DNA of 64,000 nucleotides from Dimargaris cristalligena (Eukaryota > Kickxellomycota > Dimargaritomycetes > Dimargaritales > Dimargaritaceae): NCBI GenBank assembly GCA_027576995.1, contig JANBQC010000042.1:19036-83035 (forward strand), read 5' to 3'. The notes beneath the pieces were generated by a model, which saw only the letters and a program-made list of their open reading frames with translations, was not told the DNA's origin and did no database searches. Both the position numbers and the translations under genes were made by a program. Below, piece by piece: positions 54,930 to 64,000 of the stretch; position 1 is the stretch's first letter, and every line of letters begins with the position of its first letter.

Positions 54930-57900
54930 TCATTCGAGGTCCTTTGGCGAGTCCTGTTTAGATGATGGCTCAGAAGGAGCCGGGGACTCGACCACGGCCT
55001 GGGCAGGTTCAAGGGATGCTTCGGGAAGGGGCAGTGCCTCGGATTCAGTGACCGACAATGAATTTGATTCGGCTGGTTGGCCGGTCGAAGTAGGCACGGC
55101 ATCAGCGTCTTCCCCTTCTTCATCACCGACTGGCTTGGGCACTAATTGGAGATCGGGAACGACTTGGTTAAGTTCGTTTGAGGAGTCGGTAGGAGCTTCG
55201 CCGACTAGCTCACCTTCGGTGCCGGGTAAGATCAGCGACGCTAAGGGCAGGTTGTCGTCATTCTCCTCGTGGTCTACCTCCAAATCCGACGACTCGGGGG
55301 AAAGCGAAGGGGTCGTGATAATCGACAGAGAACCGTCCGAGTCGAGGCTGGTCAGCGCCGTGGTGACAGTCCGGCTAGGACCACCATTGCCAAGCAGAAT
55401 TTCCTCATCGTCGTCGTCGATAAATGTAGTAGTGAATTGGCGGCGTTGGCGAAAAACATTGGCTTGCTGATCTCCAGTCTGGCCCGGGTTCATGGGACCG
55501 GGTCGGGCAGTACGAGGAGTTTCGGAGTTGGCGTTTCCATTGGCGGCAGGGTTGGCATTGGCGTTCGCGTTGGGTCGGTTGAACCGCCGGTTATTCATGT
55601 CAGCCGCCATATTATTATTATTATTATTATTATGGCCAAATCGATTTTGTCGTACGTACATCATCCAACCCACCAGAGCACACAGGCCAAAAATAACCAA
55701 ATTCTCTAACCAGGTATCCTCGTTCAACTCCAGCTCATGGTCCTGACCCAGTCGACCGGTTCGGAATTCGGCCTCGTCATTATCGCGTTCAAAACCGCCC
55801 ATGGGATCATCGAGTCCGGCGCGGTGGATATACTCCTGGCGCTGCTGTCGACGGTGGGCCTCCATTTCTTCAATAACCTGATCATTGGGATAATACCCGC
55901 GTTGGGGATCGATGTAGCCGAAGGGGTTACGCCAGCCGAGTGGTTGGTCGTCCACCGGCGGGAATCCCACTGGGTTAACCAGCGTGGTGGACGCTTCTCC
56001 ACCACCCGGTGTACGGTCGGGGACTCCCTGGGCGGGCGGTTGCTGAGCCTGGCCCCCCTGGGCGACCTCCCTATCGTCTTCGATGTCGTGGTTCGGGGGT
56101 AGGCCCGTATACCCTCCTTCGCCCGCCTGATCCTCCGCTCCGTCCGAGCCGAAGAAGAGCGAACGCGTTCCGACATCCTCCCCGCGAATCCACGCCCAGT
56201 AGTACTTAACCGCCAGTTGGATGATGGAGAGGGTTACCGGGAATGACCCCCTGGGATAGGTTAGAGCGGCCCGCTCGTAGCAGCGCAGGGCCATGTGGAA
56301 ATCGCGAGGTACCCCCAAACCGTTTTCGTGCATCCAGCCCAGGTTCCACATGGCGATGGGATTCTGGCTGTTCTCCGCGGCTAATTGGTAAGAATAAACC
56401 GCCTTAGCCATATCCTGCTCTGTGCCCCGGCCATAGAAGTAGTAATCCCCCGCCTTGATGCGCGCTTCCACGGTACCCTGGTTAGCCGCTCGGGTCCAGG
56501 CCGAAAGCGCCAGTTGGTCGGCGTAGCGATTCAGGATCGGGCCGTGCGCCTCCACCTCCGTCGCCTTCTCAATAAGCCAGGCCAGATTGGCCTGCGCTAC
56601 CTCGAACCCCATCTCAGCCGCCAGCGAATAGCGTACCAGTGAGTTGGTTAGGTCGCCCATGTCGAAGGGCTGGCGGGACTGGGTAAGGGGGGTGTACTGC
56701 CGGTTGGCCAGCTCCACCACCTTCTTCAGCAGGGGTACCGCATTTTCACAGGAGGCAGGAGTACCTCGGCCATGCTGGTACAGTTTAGCCAGGTGGTACA
56801 TGGCCAAGACGTGGTTGTAACGAGCCGCGATGCTGAGATGCTTGAAGGCGGAGTCATACATCTTGAGTTCCTTGAAGCGCAGGCCGATGTAAGCGAACGC
56901 ATCCACGTCCCCGCGCAGGGCACCCTCGTTAAACCATTTAAGCGCAGTTTCCTTGTTTTTGGTTACAATGGTACCATCCCGATAGAAGAGGCCCAACCAG
57001 GTCATGCTACCCGGGCTGGCCCGCTCGGCTCCCCGCTGGAACCAGTAGTAGGCCGTTTCGTTACTGGGACGGACCCCTTCCCCTCGCACGTACATTTGGC
57101 CCAGTAGGCCGGCGGCGATGCCGGCGTATATATCCTCGGGTTCGATTTCGCGGTTTAGTTCCTGGAAGAAACTCTCGGGCCAGGCCTGGGTTCCGGTGGG
57201 GGGTGCGTTGGGGTTCGGGTAGTGGGGCCCGCTGTAGGCCTTGGGGTTAATGACGCTCATCTCATTGAGAATGGAGCGTAGGTACTTGATGGTCAGGCGG
57301 AAGTTGGGTTCGGTCGAGTGGGTGCCCGTGTAGTAAATCTGGGCTAAAGTCAGCTCCGCCTTGATGTCACCACGGTCAGCCATGTAGCGGTAGTACTCCA
57401 GAACGTCGGCCAAGACGCTGGGATCACGCGGCTGTTTTTCCTGCTCATCCACCCGGATCCCGTATACCCCTCGGTCAATATCGGATAAGCGCTGGAACTC
57501 CAGGGGTAGCTTACGCCCACCCGGAGGGCCGTCTAACATATCCTCTACTGCTTTCCGGGCGGCGAACATGTAGTTGGTAAGGGCCACGTCGCAGTTGGTG
57601 GGGGAGCCCGTACCGGAGTAGTAGCGGTAGGCGACCGTCAGTTTGGCGGGTAAATGGCCCTGGAGGGAGGCGAACGTGTAGTATAGAACGGCTTTGCTGG
57701 AGCTACGCTGCGGGGGGTTATCCACCGTGTATGGGAAGCGATGGACCTTAACCGTGGCGCTGCTTTCAGTGGTTTTCACTTCAGGGGTAGGTACAGGCGC
57801 GGTCACGGGGGGCACGTAGTCCGAACTCTGCCAAACGGCAGTGTCAAATCCGAAACCGGTTGCGTAGAACCAGCCCACCATGTACTGTGCAGTGGGTTGA

Positions 57901-59406
57901 CCCTGTTCATCAGCCAGCCTGTGGTAGAACCGGAAAGCCCGATCAAAGCGGTGGGGGATACTATACTCCCCGTAGAGATAGATGTGGGCCAGGGTGAACA
58001 ATGCGCTGGTGTACGAGCGTTCATCCCCTAGGTAGTGAAGCATCCGGAGGGCTTCGCTTACCAATGGCTGGATAACGGGGGGCTCTTCCAAGTCGGGCCG
58101 ATCAAGGGCGTAGGGAGACACGTAGGCATCCAGTTGAGGGTCCCGTTCGCTTAGGCGAGTCTTCGGGGGTTTGGACCGGGACGGCTGGCCCCAGCGGGGT
58201 TGATCGGACTGTTGCCAGATATACTGCTGGATATAATCCCGGACAGTGTCGGTTAGGGGCATTACAGTGGACAAATACATTTGGCGGAGAGTCAGTCGTA
58301 TAGACTTGGGTAGCATAATAAGATACGACAGTGAATCAGAATCGACCCCGTGTGCGGATTGGTAGGCAGGGCTGGCCTGCTTGTCAAACTTGTCCAAAAT
58401 TGACATGGCCTCGGTGTAAATTTCTGTGAAATACGTACATGGTTCCAGGAATGCAATGAACATATTCCCCCCAAAAATCAATGGTTAGTAAATGCAAATG
58501 TAAATTCGATTCGAATCGGGGGTGTTACACTCCAGTTGGAAATACTATGACCGGGATGCTATATTTAGCCAGCCATTGATCAACACAGCCTGCTGGTTTT
58601 AACTTGCGATGGCACTAAATTTAGTTGACGGGCTAGGTGATAATTTAATGAATACCTTCTGATGATAATCGAGGGACGGTGTCTTCGGAAAATGAATCTA
58701 CAGACTGGAGTGGGGTGCGAGTAAACGAGACCAATGGGGTGCAGATACAAGTTGTAATTAATGAGTAACTCAATAAATGAACGACGGAGATATCCCTGCA
58801 TAATCAAAGAAAGCCATGACATTGCAATGAAATTAAGAGTGGAATAGCAGGGGGAATCGGAAATTTAGTTATGCCTATAAGGCGGATCTAGGTATGGTTA
58901 ATACAAGCAGTCTATTTTACCTTGGCTTGCTCCGCCGTAGACTGGGGGATGGCACCCTGCTCCTCCGCCGCCGAACATACGGGCTGCCATGTGGTCAAGG
59001 CAACGGATAGAGCGAGGAATACTGGTGGTGTCACAGCCGATTTGACGCATTAAAATACACATGTTAGAATGGCAGTAGTGGATTTAGCAACCGGTCAGTC
59101 TAAATGAATGCTCGTCTCAGACGTTCGGGACAAACGAGTTCTTAAGTCCACACTTCAACAGGTTGGGAAATAGGGAGATGGAGTAGGTGAGCCCTGACCA
59201 ATTCACTCGGCTTCTGAGCATCGCGAGTGAAACTACGCACTGCCAAGAAAGGGGGTAAACTATTTACACAATAAGCCTGAATGAGCTCGCTTCGCGGGAA
59301 TACACTGCATAGCTGTCTATGTTAGTGGGCTTGAAGCATCTGGCAAATGCCACTTGGCATGTTGTGCGCTAAACTTACCAGCCGCATGGTAACGATGAAA
59401 GCGCAT
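54930..59406 (-). CDS. HRD3: HRD3/SEL1L homologue: Sel1-repeat ER-associated degradation factor, three exons inferred
   Basis: ER-lumenal substrate receptor and partner of the Hrd1 ubiquitin ligase. The main exon (54930-58409) encodes a long array of Sel1 repeats (for example AMYHLAKLYQHGRGTPASC, AMWNLGWMHENGLGVPRDFH), one transmembrane helix near residues 942-960 (LVIFGLCALVGWMMYV), an Asn run and a Ser/Pro/acidic tail. The frame has no signal peptide of its own. Two upstream exons supply one. Exon 1 at 59379-59406 (MRFHRYHAA, donor GTAAGT) joins in phase 1 to exon 2 at 58921-59021 (VFLALSVALTTWQPVCSAAE, ending EQAK at donor GTAAAA). This joins in phase 0 to GCC at 58409. The product is 1202 residues. 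The first join is well supported. The last acceptor (CGAG) is less certain because an out-of-phase CACAG lies 14 bases before it. Confidence 0.9.
55612..55635. repeat. (ATT)n trinucleotide run in HRD3
   Basis: Seven or more ATT units on the plus strand encode an asparagine run just after the HRD3 transmembrane helix. It is a possible length polymorphism in the cytosolic linker. Confidence 0.85.
58410..58920 (-). other. Intron 2 of HRD3 (inferred)
   Basis: GTAAAA donor at 58920. A TTTACTAACC branch-like sequence lies near 58490. The acceptor CACCGAG is at 58410. Stop codons in all frames between the signal exon and the main exon require removal. An alternative acceptor CACAG at 58424 has the wrong phase for the signal-peptide frame. 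Confidence 0.5.
59022..59378 (-). other. Intron 1 of HRD3 (inferred)
   Basis: GTAAGT donor at 59378 and CACCACCAG acceptor at 59022, with a TTCTAAC branch candidate about 50 bases upstream of the acceptor. Phase 1; the join completes a Val codon. Confidence 0.65.
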
Positions 59407-61068
59407 TCGGAAAGGGCCAATCGGGCACAATAAGCGCAAATACTGTCAAGGTCGAGGGCTGAACCTGGGATGATGAGAAGAAAGGTGGGCCTAGAATGGT
59501 GTATGCTATTTAAAAGTAAAGTACGGTATAGCTAGTAATACATGAAAGAGGAATTGAAGCTAGTGCATCCTGCTGACGACTGCTTGAACCAGAGCTAAAG
59601 GTAGGTTCCGAAACCATTCGATGGATAGGCAGAGACCCCCTCTCCGCTTGTTAAGCTAGTTTAGGCGGCTGATAAAGCTGCCACGTCAAGCGAGGTTAAG
59701 ACCGCTAAAGTGGGACTCGCCCATTCTGTAACCAGATTAACCTGAAATACAAAATATCCCACCGTGGGGATAAAATAACGGATCATCCTAGATATACGAT
59801 GAAAGTTTACGATGCAGAGGATGCGAAGCAACCTACCAATATGAGAAGGGAATTAAATTATACTCGAACTTTGAATTTAAGGATTCTGTTAATATTACCA
59901 AGTAATATTCACCCAGATTTTCAACTATCTATGAAGCATGGTTAATCTGTATCTTGAAAATAATAGCAAAATTTATTGTAAAATAATTTATTAAACGGGG
60001 TTGTATAGAAGCAATGCAGAACTTGACCGTCTTTCCTCATTTAATCACAGGGGGGAGGTGATGCCTCTCGGAGATGGGATATTGTTCGATGCCCCGTTAT
60101 CGAAGCAAGCGCCAACGCTTAGGCAGCGTGAAATATGACACTCATTTACGCAATATATGGAGCCCAGTGTTCCAGTAGGGGAACTCCTCTCCAACGGCAA
60201 CAGTATCACTGGAAAAGTATGATACAAACCCGCTGTTGGACAGTTGTATTTCCAAATGGGCCGATGCTACCTCCCGAAACCGGCCGTATTTAGAGATAGT
60301 GAAGCGAAATCCTTGAAGAGTGAATAAGATTATGTACGTATACCTTTTAGGGCCACTACTCTAGAACTAATCAACCCATTCCAACAGTAACCATTTCGAA
60401 TAATAAAGTGAATTGTTTCAGCTTTTCCCATAAATGTCGGATTAAAACACCTCAAGACCCAAATCCAGTGGTAGAAATGCCAATTACGCAGATTAAATTA
60501 TTTGACAAGTATAAACAAAAACCACGATTGACTAGGTTATACACTCGGGCCAAAGAAGAGAATGTTACATTACTCATACCAGTGAATTTAGGCGCACTTT
60601 GTGAATGAATACGGCCCAGTTCACACCCACATGTGCATCGCAAGGCCATACTTCTACAGGCATGCTTTACTTACTAGTGCAATATTCCTTGAACCAATGC
60701 ATTATCCTGAAATGGTATTCATGGCCTCCTAAGATATACAGCGAAGCCTAGAGATTGCCCTAGTATCTACCTACCAGAATGTCCGACCTGACTCTAGACC
60801 AATAAATGAACGGCTATCATACTTTACTTAGGGACCTGGTCACCAGGCTTACTTGGAATTGGGACACTCTGGCCTATGCGTATGCCTTCATTCAAAACCA
60901 CCCCCTGGTTATAAATACAGAGACTCTGGCTCCAAAGGGAAAAATTTATTTGCATACATAATAACCTTATAGTCCACTATTACCACATCTTCCAGTACCA
61001 GTGCTCCTCCTATCCAGTACTTCTTATATTCTCTTTACACCCTGATACGCCTCTTTACCTTATCCACA
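59407..61068. other. Intergenic spacer, HRD3 promoter to small secreted peptide gene
   Basis: AT-rich 1.7 kb. Frames of about 60 codons at 60045-60227 and 60408-60608 have no recognisable features. A TATA box for the next gene lies at 60910-60917. Confidence 0.5.
60910..60917 (+). promoter_or_regulatory. TATA box of the small secreted peptide gene
   Basis: CTGGTTATAAATACAGAG about 150 bases before the ATG at 61069. A strongly pyrimidine-rich leader (TCTTATATTCTCTTTACACC) lies between them. Confidence 0.5.
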
Positions 61069-61206
61069 ATGCAGGTCATTCGTTACTTTATTGCTGCCAC
61101 CATGGTTATTGTCGCTGTCTCGGCCGCTCCCCAACCCGCCGAAGAGATTATCGGCAGCATTGCTGACAGCACCAACAATCGCATTATCTGGGGTTCCGGC
61201 TGGTAA
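61069..61206 (+). CDS. Small secreted peptide, 45 residues
   Basis: The ATG at 61069 is in a good context (CCACAATG) and opens a 45-residue product. A signal peptide is evident (MQVIRYFIAATMVIVAVSAA), with cleavage expected after Ala20. A 25-residue mature part follows (PQPAEEIIGSIADSTNNRII, then WGSGW). It has no cysteines. The last codons read GGC TGG TAA GC, so the stop overlaps a GTAAGC sequence. If that is a splice donor the protein would be longer. The TATA box and CT-rich leader support expression. The function is unknown, and the size fits a processed signalling peptide or a small surface or effector-like protein. Confidence 0.55.
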   Translation: MQVIRYFIAATMVIVAVSAAPQPAEEIIGSIADSTNNRIIWGSGW

Positions 61207-63674
61207 GCAGCTCTCCCAGCTCGACGTTCAGGACGCCTACCGACCCTAACGAAGCCAAGCATCGGCAGACGACTTACGGCCATCACCAGTGTCTTGGCGG
61301 TAACCTATCACTCGACCTCCACCCAATTTTAAGTGGGGTTAATGCCCCCCGCTATAATTTCCCGGTTAACGGATTTATGAAATATCCTATTATAAGAACA
61401 TATTAAATTTATGCTTACTAGATGCCTGGTCAAGCTATGGTATTCACTATAATAAATAACATTTAAGCCTTTTTAATTGTCCGAACTTTATTATATAGGG
61501 ACTTGCTTAAGACATCTCAACGTTAATTAAACGGGAATGTGGTATTGCGGGCCCGCCCTAAGCAATATTGTGGTTGGTATAATCTATGCCCACTTTGATT
61601 ATTTAAGCATGTGGCTCCCCTCAAGTACGGCATAATGATTTCTACAAAGACCAGTTCCAACAAATGATGATCCTGTCCAATAGACGAAGGTTCACACTAT
61701 TTCCCCGCAGTGCTTATCCCCCCGCCCCATCTTAATTCGCCTGACATTTTGTCTAGCAGAGTGTATATTTCAGTTTTGTAGAACAAGGCAGTCGGTAGTG
61801 CGAGGGATTCTAAACCACCTGATTTGTGGATGGAGGTTATAGCAACAGAATATGCTTGCTACAGTTGGAGGGTATTATCCCACCCTGGTTTAGGCTAGAG
61901 GGTTTGAGGCAATGGATGGGTACTGGTGACCCCCTGGCCAGGACCATTTATGATCACCCTACTTCGAAATGAGCAATACCTGAAATAATAAGCAACTGCT
62001 GTACTGGACAACCTTAATTGCTAACTGCCTTTGTTTCACACTCGTCGGTGGTATTATGAATCAACTCCGATCAATCTGGGAGGTTGTAAATGTTGGAAGT
62101 AGATGGTGAAGTCTAACTAGGCCTTAAAGCGTTACGTTTTACTGACAAATAGTAGAGTGGCATGATTGACCCCCCACCCCGGTCATTTCGCTAGGCTCGC
62201 CCTAAAACGAAGAAACTACCAAGTCCAGGTTGCTGATCCCTTGGAGTGGTCCAATTAAACGGGTGCCGCCTTTCGCCTCCCCTAACGAGTAGCCAATAAC
62301 CTAGGATCGGCGACTGTCGATCTCTAATGGCGCCCACCACCCCCACCCACGATGTCCACATTAGGACTGTCCCATTAGGCGGATAATTGAGACCATGGAG
62401 GGGTCACCTGGGAAACTAGGCCACTCTAGATAAAATTAGGAGTAGAATAATCGTGCTTGACCCATACACTGAACTGTTTCAATAGACTGCCCGATTTGAC
62501 TAGACATGGTACCAACTGTAATATAACGGTCTGTCAACACCCATTAGGTCGATCATAAGGTATGTAGAAGACGTGATTTAAGTGGGACAGGTGATAATTG
62601 ACAGTGGGAATACAATACTGGCTCTTAATCACTGTGGATAAGGAAACTATATCAATAAGGTTGATATGGGAGTATTTAAATAAATACCCATAAATACCGA
62701 ATAGATAAAAATATAACCAACCATATAAGTTAGTGGCATATCGTCCCACCTAACATAGTACGTTGATCTCCGAGCTGGCTAATTATGGTGGCCGAAAGCA
62801 AGGGTTGTAAGCAAGAGCCACCTTTGCTTTAAACTACAATATGCCATTATCATGGTGGCTTGTAAGCGAGTGCCTATTTCTCTCAATTTAAACAGCAGCA
62901 AGCCAGTCGCCACCTCATTTGAAGTACCCTTTGCCCAAAGGGCAACGCAGCCACGTGGTAAGAGGATAGTTGAGAGAAGAGGTCAGATTGCCCTGAAAAC
63001 CCTGACCCAAAGTGGATGCGGTACTGATTATAGGGGACCGCATTTATCTATCTGGGTAGGGTTTAGGCGGGATGGCTAACCAATAATCTAATAAATAAAT
63101 ACTTGTAAACATCACGTCGTACGGACCGATTGCTCTTGCAATACTTAGGAGGAAAGCATCCCCCTTCCCAACCAATAAATGATCATCAGAGAGGCAGTAT
63201 TGGATTGGTTCTGCCATATTAGATATCCTCTAGAATTACACAACGCCCCTCGCATTGCCCTTAATACTCCCTATTTATATAGATTACTACACTCCACTAA
63301 TGTCACGAGTTTATATTCTATTGTAACCAAGTGGGCCGAGTAGGGCCAAGAACTATATGTAGAATAACAAAGGATGCCGAGTGGGGCAGGTAGATAAATA
63401 ATGACTATAAACGAGTTTGAAATGTAAGTTAAGTATTTATTTCTAAGACAAGGGACAAAGCTGGCCACTCGGGTCGGTGTATTTTATTCCTCCTGGATGA
63501 GGTGCTGCTCTTGTGCCGTTGGGGGGATGGTGTCCTCTTCCATTAGGCGGGTTGGCCTTTCTCTGCCATAGTCCTGTAGGTCTTCCTCCCTCAGGGAGGA
63601 GTTACTGTGGGAGAGAGATCGGCCTCCATCCTATGGGGGGGGGAGGCCTCCTCTGGTTGCACTATAATCTAAAA

Positions 63675-63812
63675 CATGGGTGAAAGTCAGCCCAGCTGTA
63701 AAAGGTTTTAAATGATACTGGTAAAGGACTCATCCACAACCAGTCATATTTGCCTTATCCAACGGATTTTTCTCTACGCCAACTGGATGAATACTTCTCC
63801 TACATGATTCGT
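63675..63812 (+). repeat. Dispersed ~145-bp repeat, copy 3
   Basis: Starts CATGGGTGAAAGTCAGCCCAG, as in copy 2. The core is CAGTCATATTTGCC, then AACGGATTTTTC, then AACTGGATGAAT and CTTCTCC. It is the most diverged of the three. It ends about 30 bases from the tRNA-Asp gene. Confidence 0.65.
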
Positions 63813-63832
63813 TGAAGATTCAAAATGTTAAC

Positions 63833-63837
63833 AAAAA
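63833..63837 (-). terminator. RNA polymerase III terminator of tRNA-Asp
   Basis: Five T's on the minus strand, five bases past the 3' end of the tRNA. The length is the usual minimum for Pol III termination. Confidence 0.75.
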
Positions 63838-63842
63838 CAGGA

Positions 63843-63914
63843 CTCTCCAACAGGGAATTGAACCCTGGTCTTCCGCGTGACAGGCGGAGATACTCACCAC
63901 TATACTATTGAAGA
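63843..63914 (-). tRNA. tRNA-Asp (GUC)
   Basis: The minus strand folds into a complete 72-base cloverleaf without an intron. Acceptor TCTTCAA pairs with TTGGAGA (one G-T) and is followed by discriminator G. D arm and internal A box TAGTATAGTGGTGAGTA. Anticodon stem TCCGC/GCGGA with loop CTGTCAC, so anticodon GTC. T stem CAGGG/CCCTG with B box GGTTCAATTCC. This is the standard eukaryotic tRNA-Asp sequence. Confidence 0.97.
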
Positions 63915-64000
63915 TGTTCCATGTGTTGTGACAGGTACTGAACACCCTTAAGCTTTGGTGATGTCACCGATGATGTACCTAACGTCCATTAATCAAATTA

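Larger units (their letters stand above)
61207..63842. other. Intergenic region to the right end, no recognised protein gene
   Basis: 2.6 kb of AT-rich DNA. The 3' flank of the peptide gene contains AATAAATAAC near 61450 as a possible polyadenylation signal. About 61800-61965 is free of CpG but too short to interpret. Frames up to 75 codons (62852-63079) lack protein character. A copy of the dispersed repeat lies at 63675-63812. Confidence 0.5.

Noticed and set aside
1..64000. CRISPR arrays, bacterial operons, insertion sequences, phage or plasmid features
   Set aside because: No regularly spaced direct repeats, no ribosome-binding-site patterns and no transposase or replication genes are seen. 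The sequence is eukaryotic.

Overview
This is nuclear DNA from a fungus, most likely an early-diverging (non-Dikarya) lineage such as Zoopagomycota or Mucoromycota. The evidence is a set of deep eukaryotic genes: cytosolic lysyl-tRNA synthetase, a Bud4/anillin-type septation protein, WRAP53/TCAB1, an ASCC1-like protein, BCAS3, a Trithorax-like PHD/FYR/SET protein and HRD3/SEL1L. Several of these are rare or absent in the familiar ascomycete models. A beta-flanking-type protein points specifically to fungi. Introns are short with GTAAGT-like donors. Genes are GC-rich and separated by long AT-rich intergenic DNA.

Layout, left to right. 1-784 (-) is the start of a gene that runs off the left edge. 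1660-3399 (-) is lysyl-tRNA synthetase. 4874-16717 (-) is one uninterrupted 3947-codon frame with N-terminal ankyrin repeats and a C-terminal anillin-like plus PH module. 19046-19417 (-) is a small secreted, probably GPI-anchored protein. WRAP53 (20541-21947, -) and an ASCC1-like gene (22265-24360, +) diverge from a 317-bp promoter. After an empty 3.2 kb comes a frame-disrupted Q/N-rich gene (27545-28632, -). 28.9-38.4 kb is mostly empty, apart from a strongly CpG-depleted block (about 30.6-32.25 kb) and two diverged paralogues of an unrecognised family (32891 and 36898, +). 38462-41853 (-) is BCAS3, with a newly inferred short first exon. 42999-44219 (-) is a two-exon beta-flanking-type prion-like protein. 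45751-52050 (-) is the Trithorax-like gene. 54930-59406 (-) is HRD3/SEL1L, with two inferred small 5' exons that supply its signal peptide. The right end holds a 45-codon secreted peptide (61069-61206, +) and a tRNA-Asp(GUC) gene (63843-63914, -).

The most notable observation is the architecture of the Trithorax-like protein. A RAMA-like domain at residues 94-196 precedes three PHD-type zinc modules, an extended PHD, FYRN/FYRC and a divergent SET. RAMA has been proposed to recognise modified DNA including N6-methyladenine, and early-diverging fungi are known to carry abundant adenine methylation near active genes. This protein could therefore join DNA-adenine-methylation reading to H3K4-type chromatin function. 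Other points of interest are a ~145-bp dispersed repeat in three copies, the CpG-depleted block, the orphan paralogue pair and the ankyrin-anillin fusion.

Genes are not arranged in a pathway cluster. Individual roles cover translation (KRS, tRNA-Asp), septation and polarity (Bud4-like), telomerase/Cajal RNP biology (WRAP53), alkylation or transcription-coupled response (ASCC1), autophagy (BCAS3), chromatin (Trithorax-like) and ER-associated degradation (HRD3).
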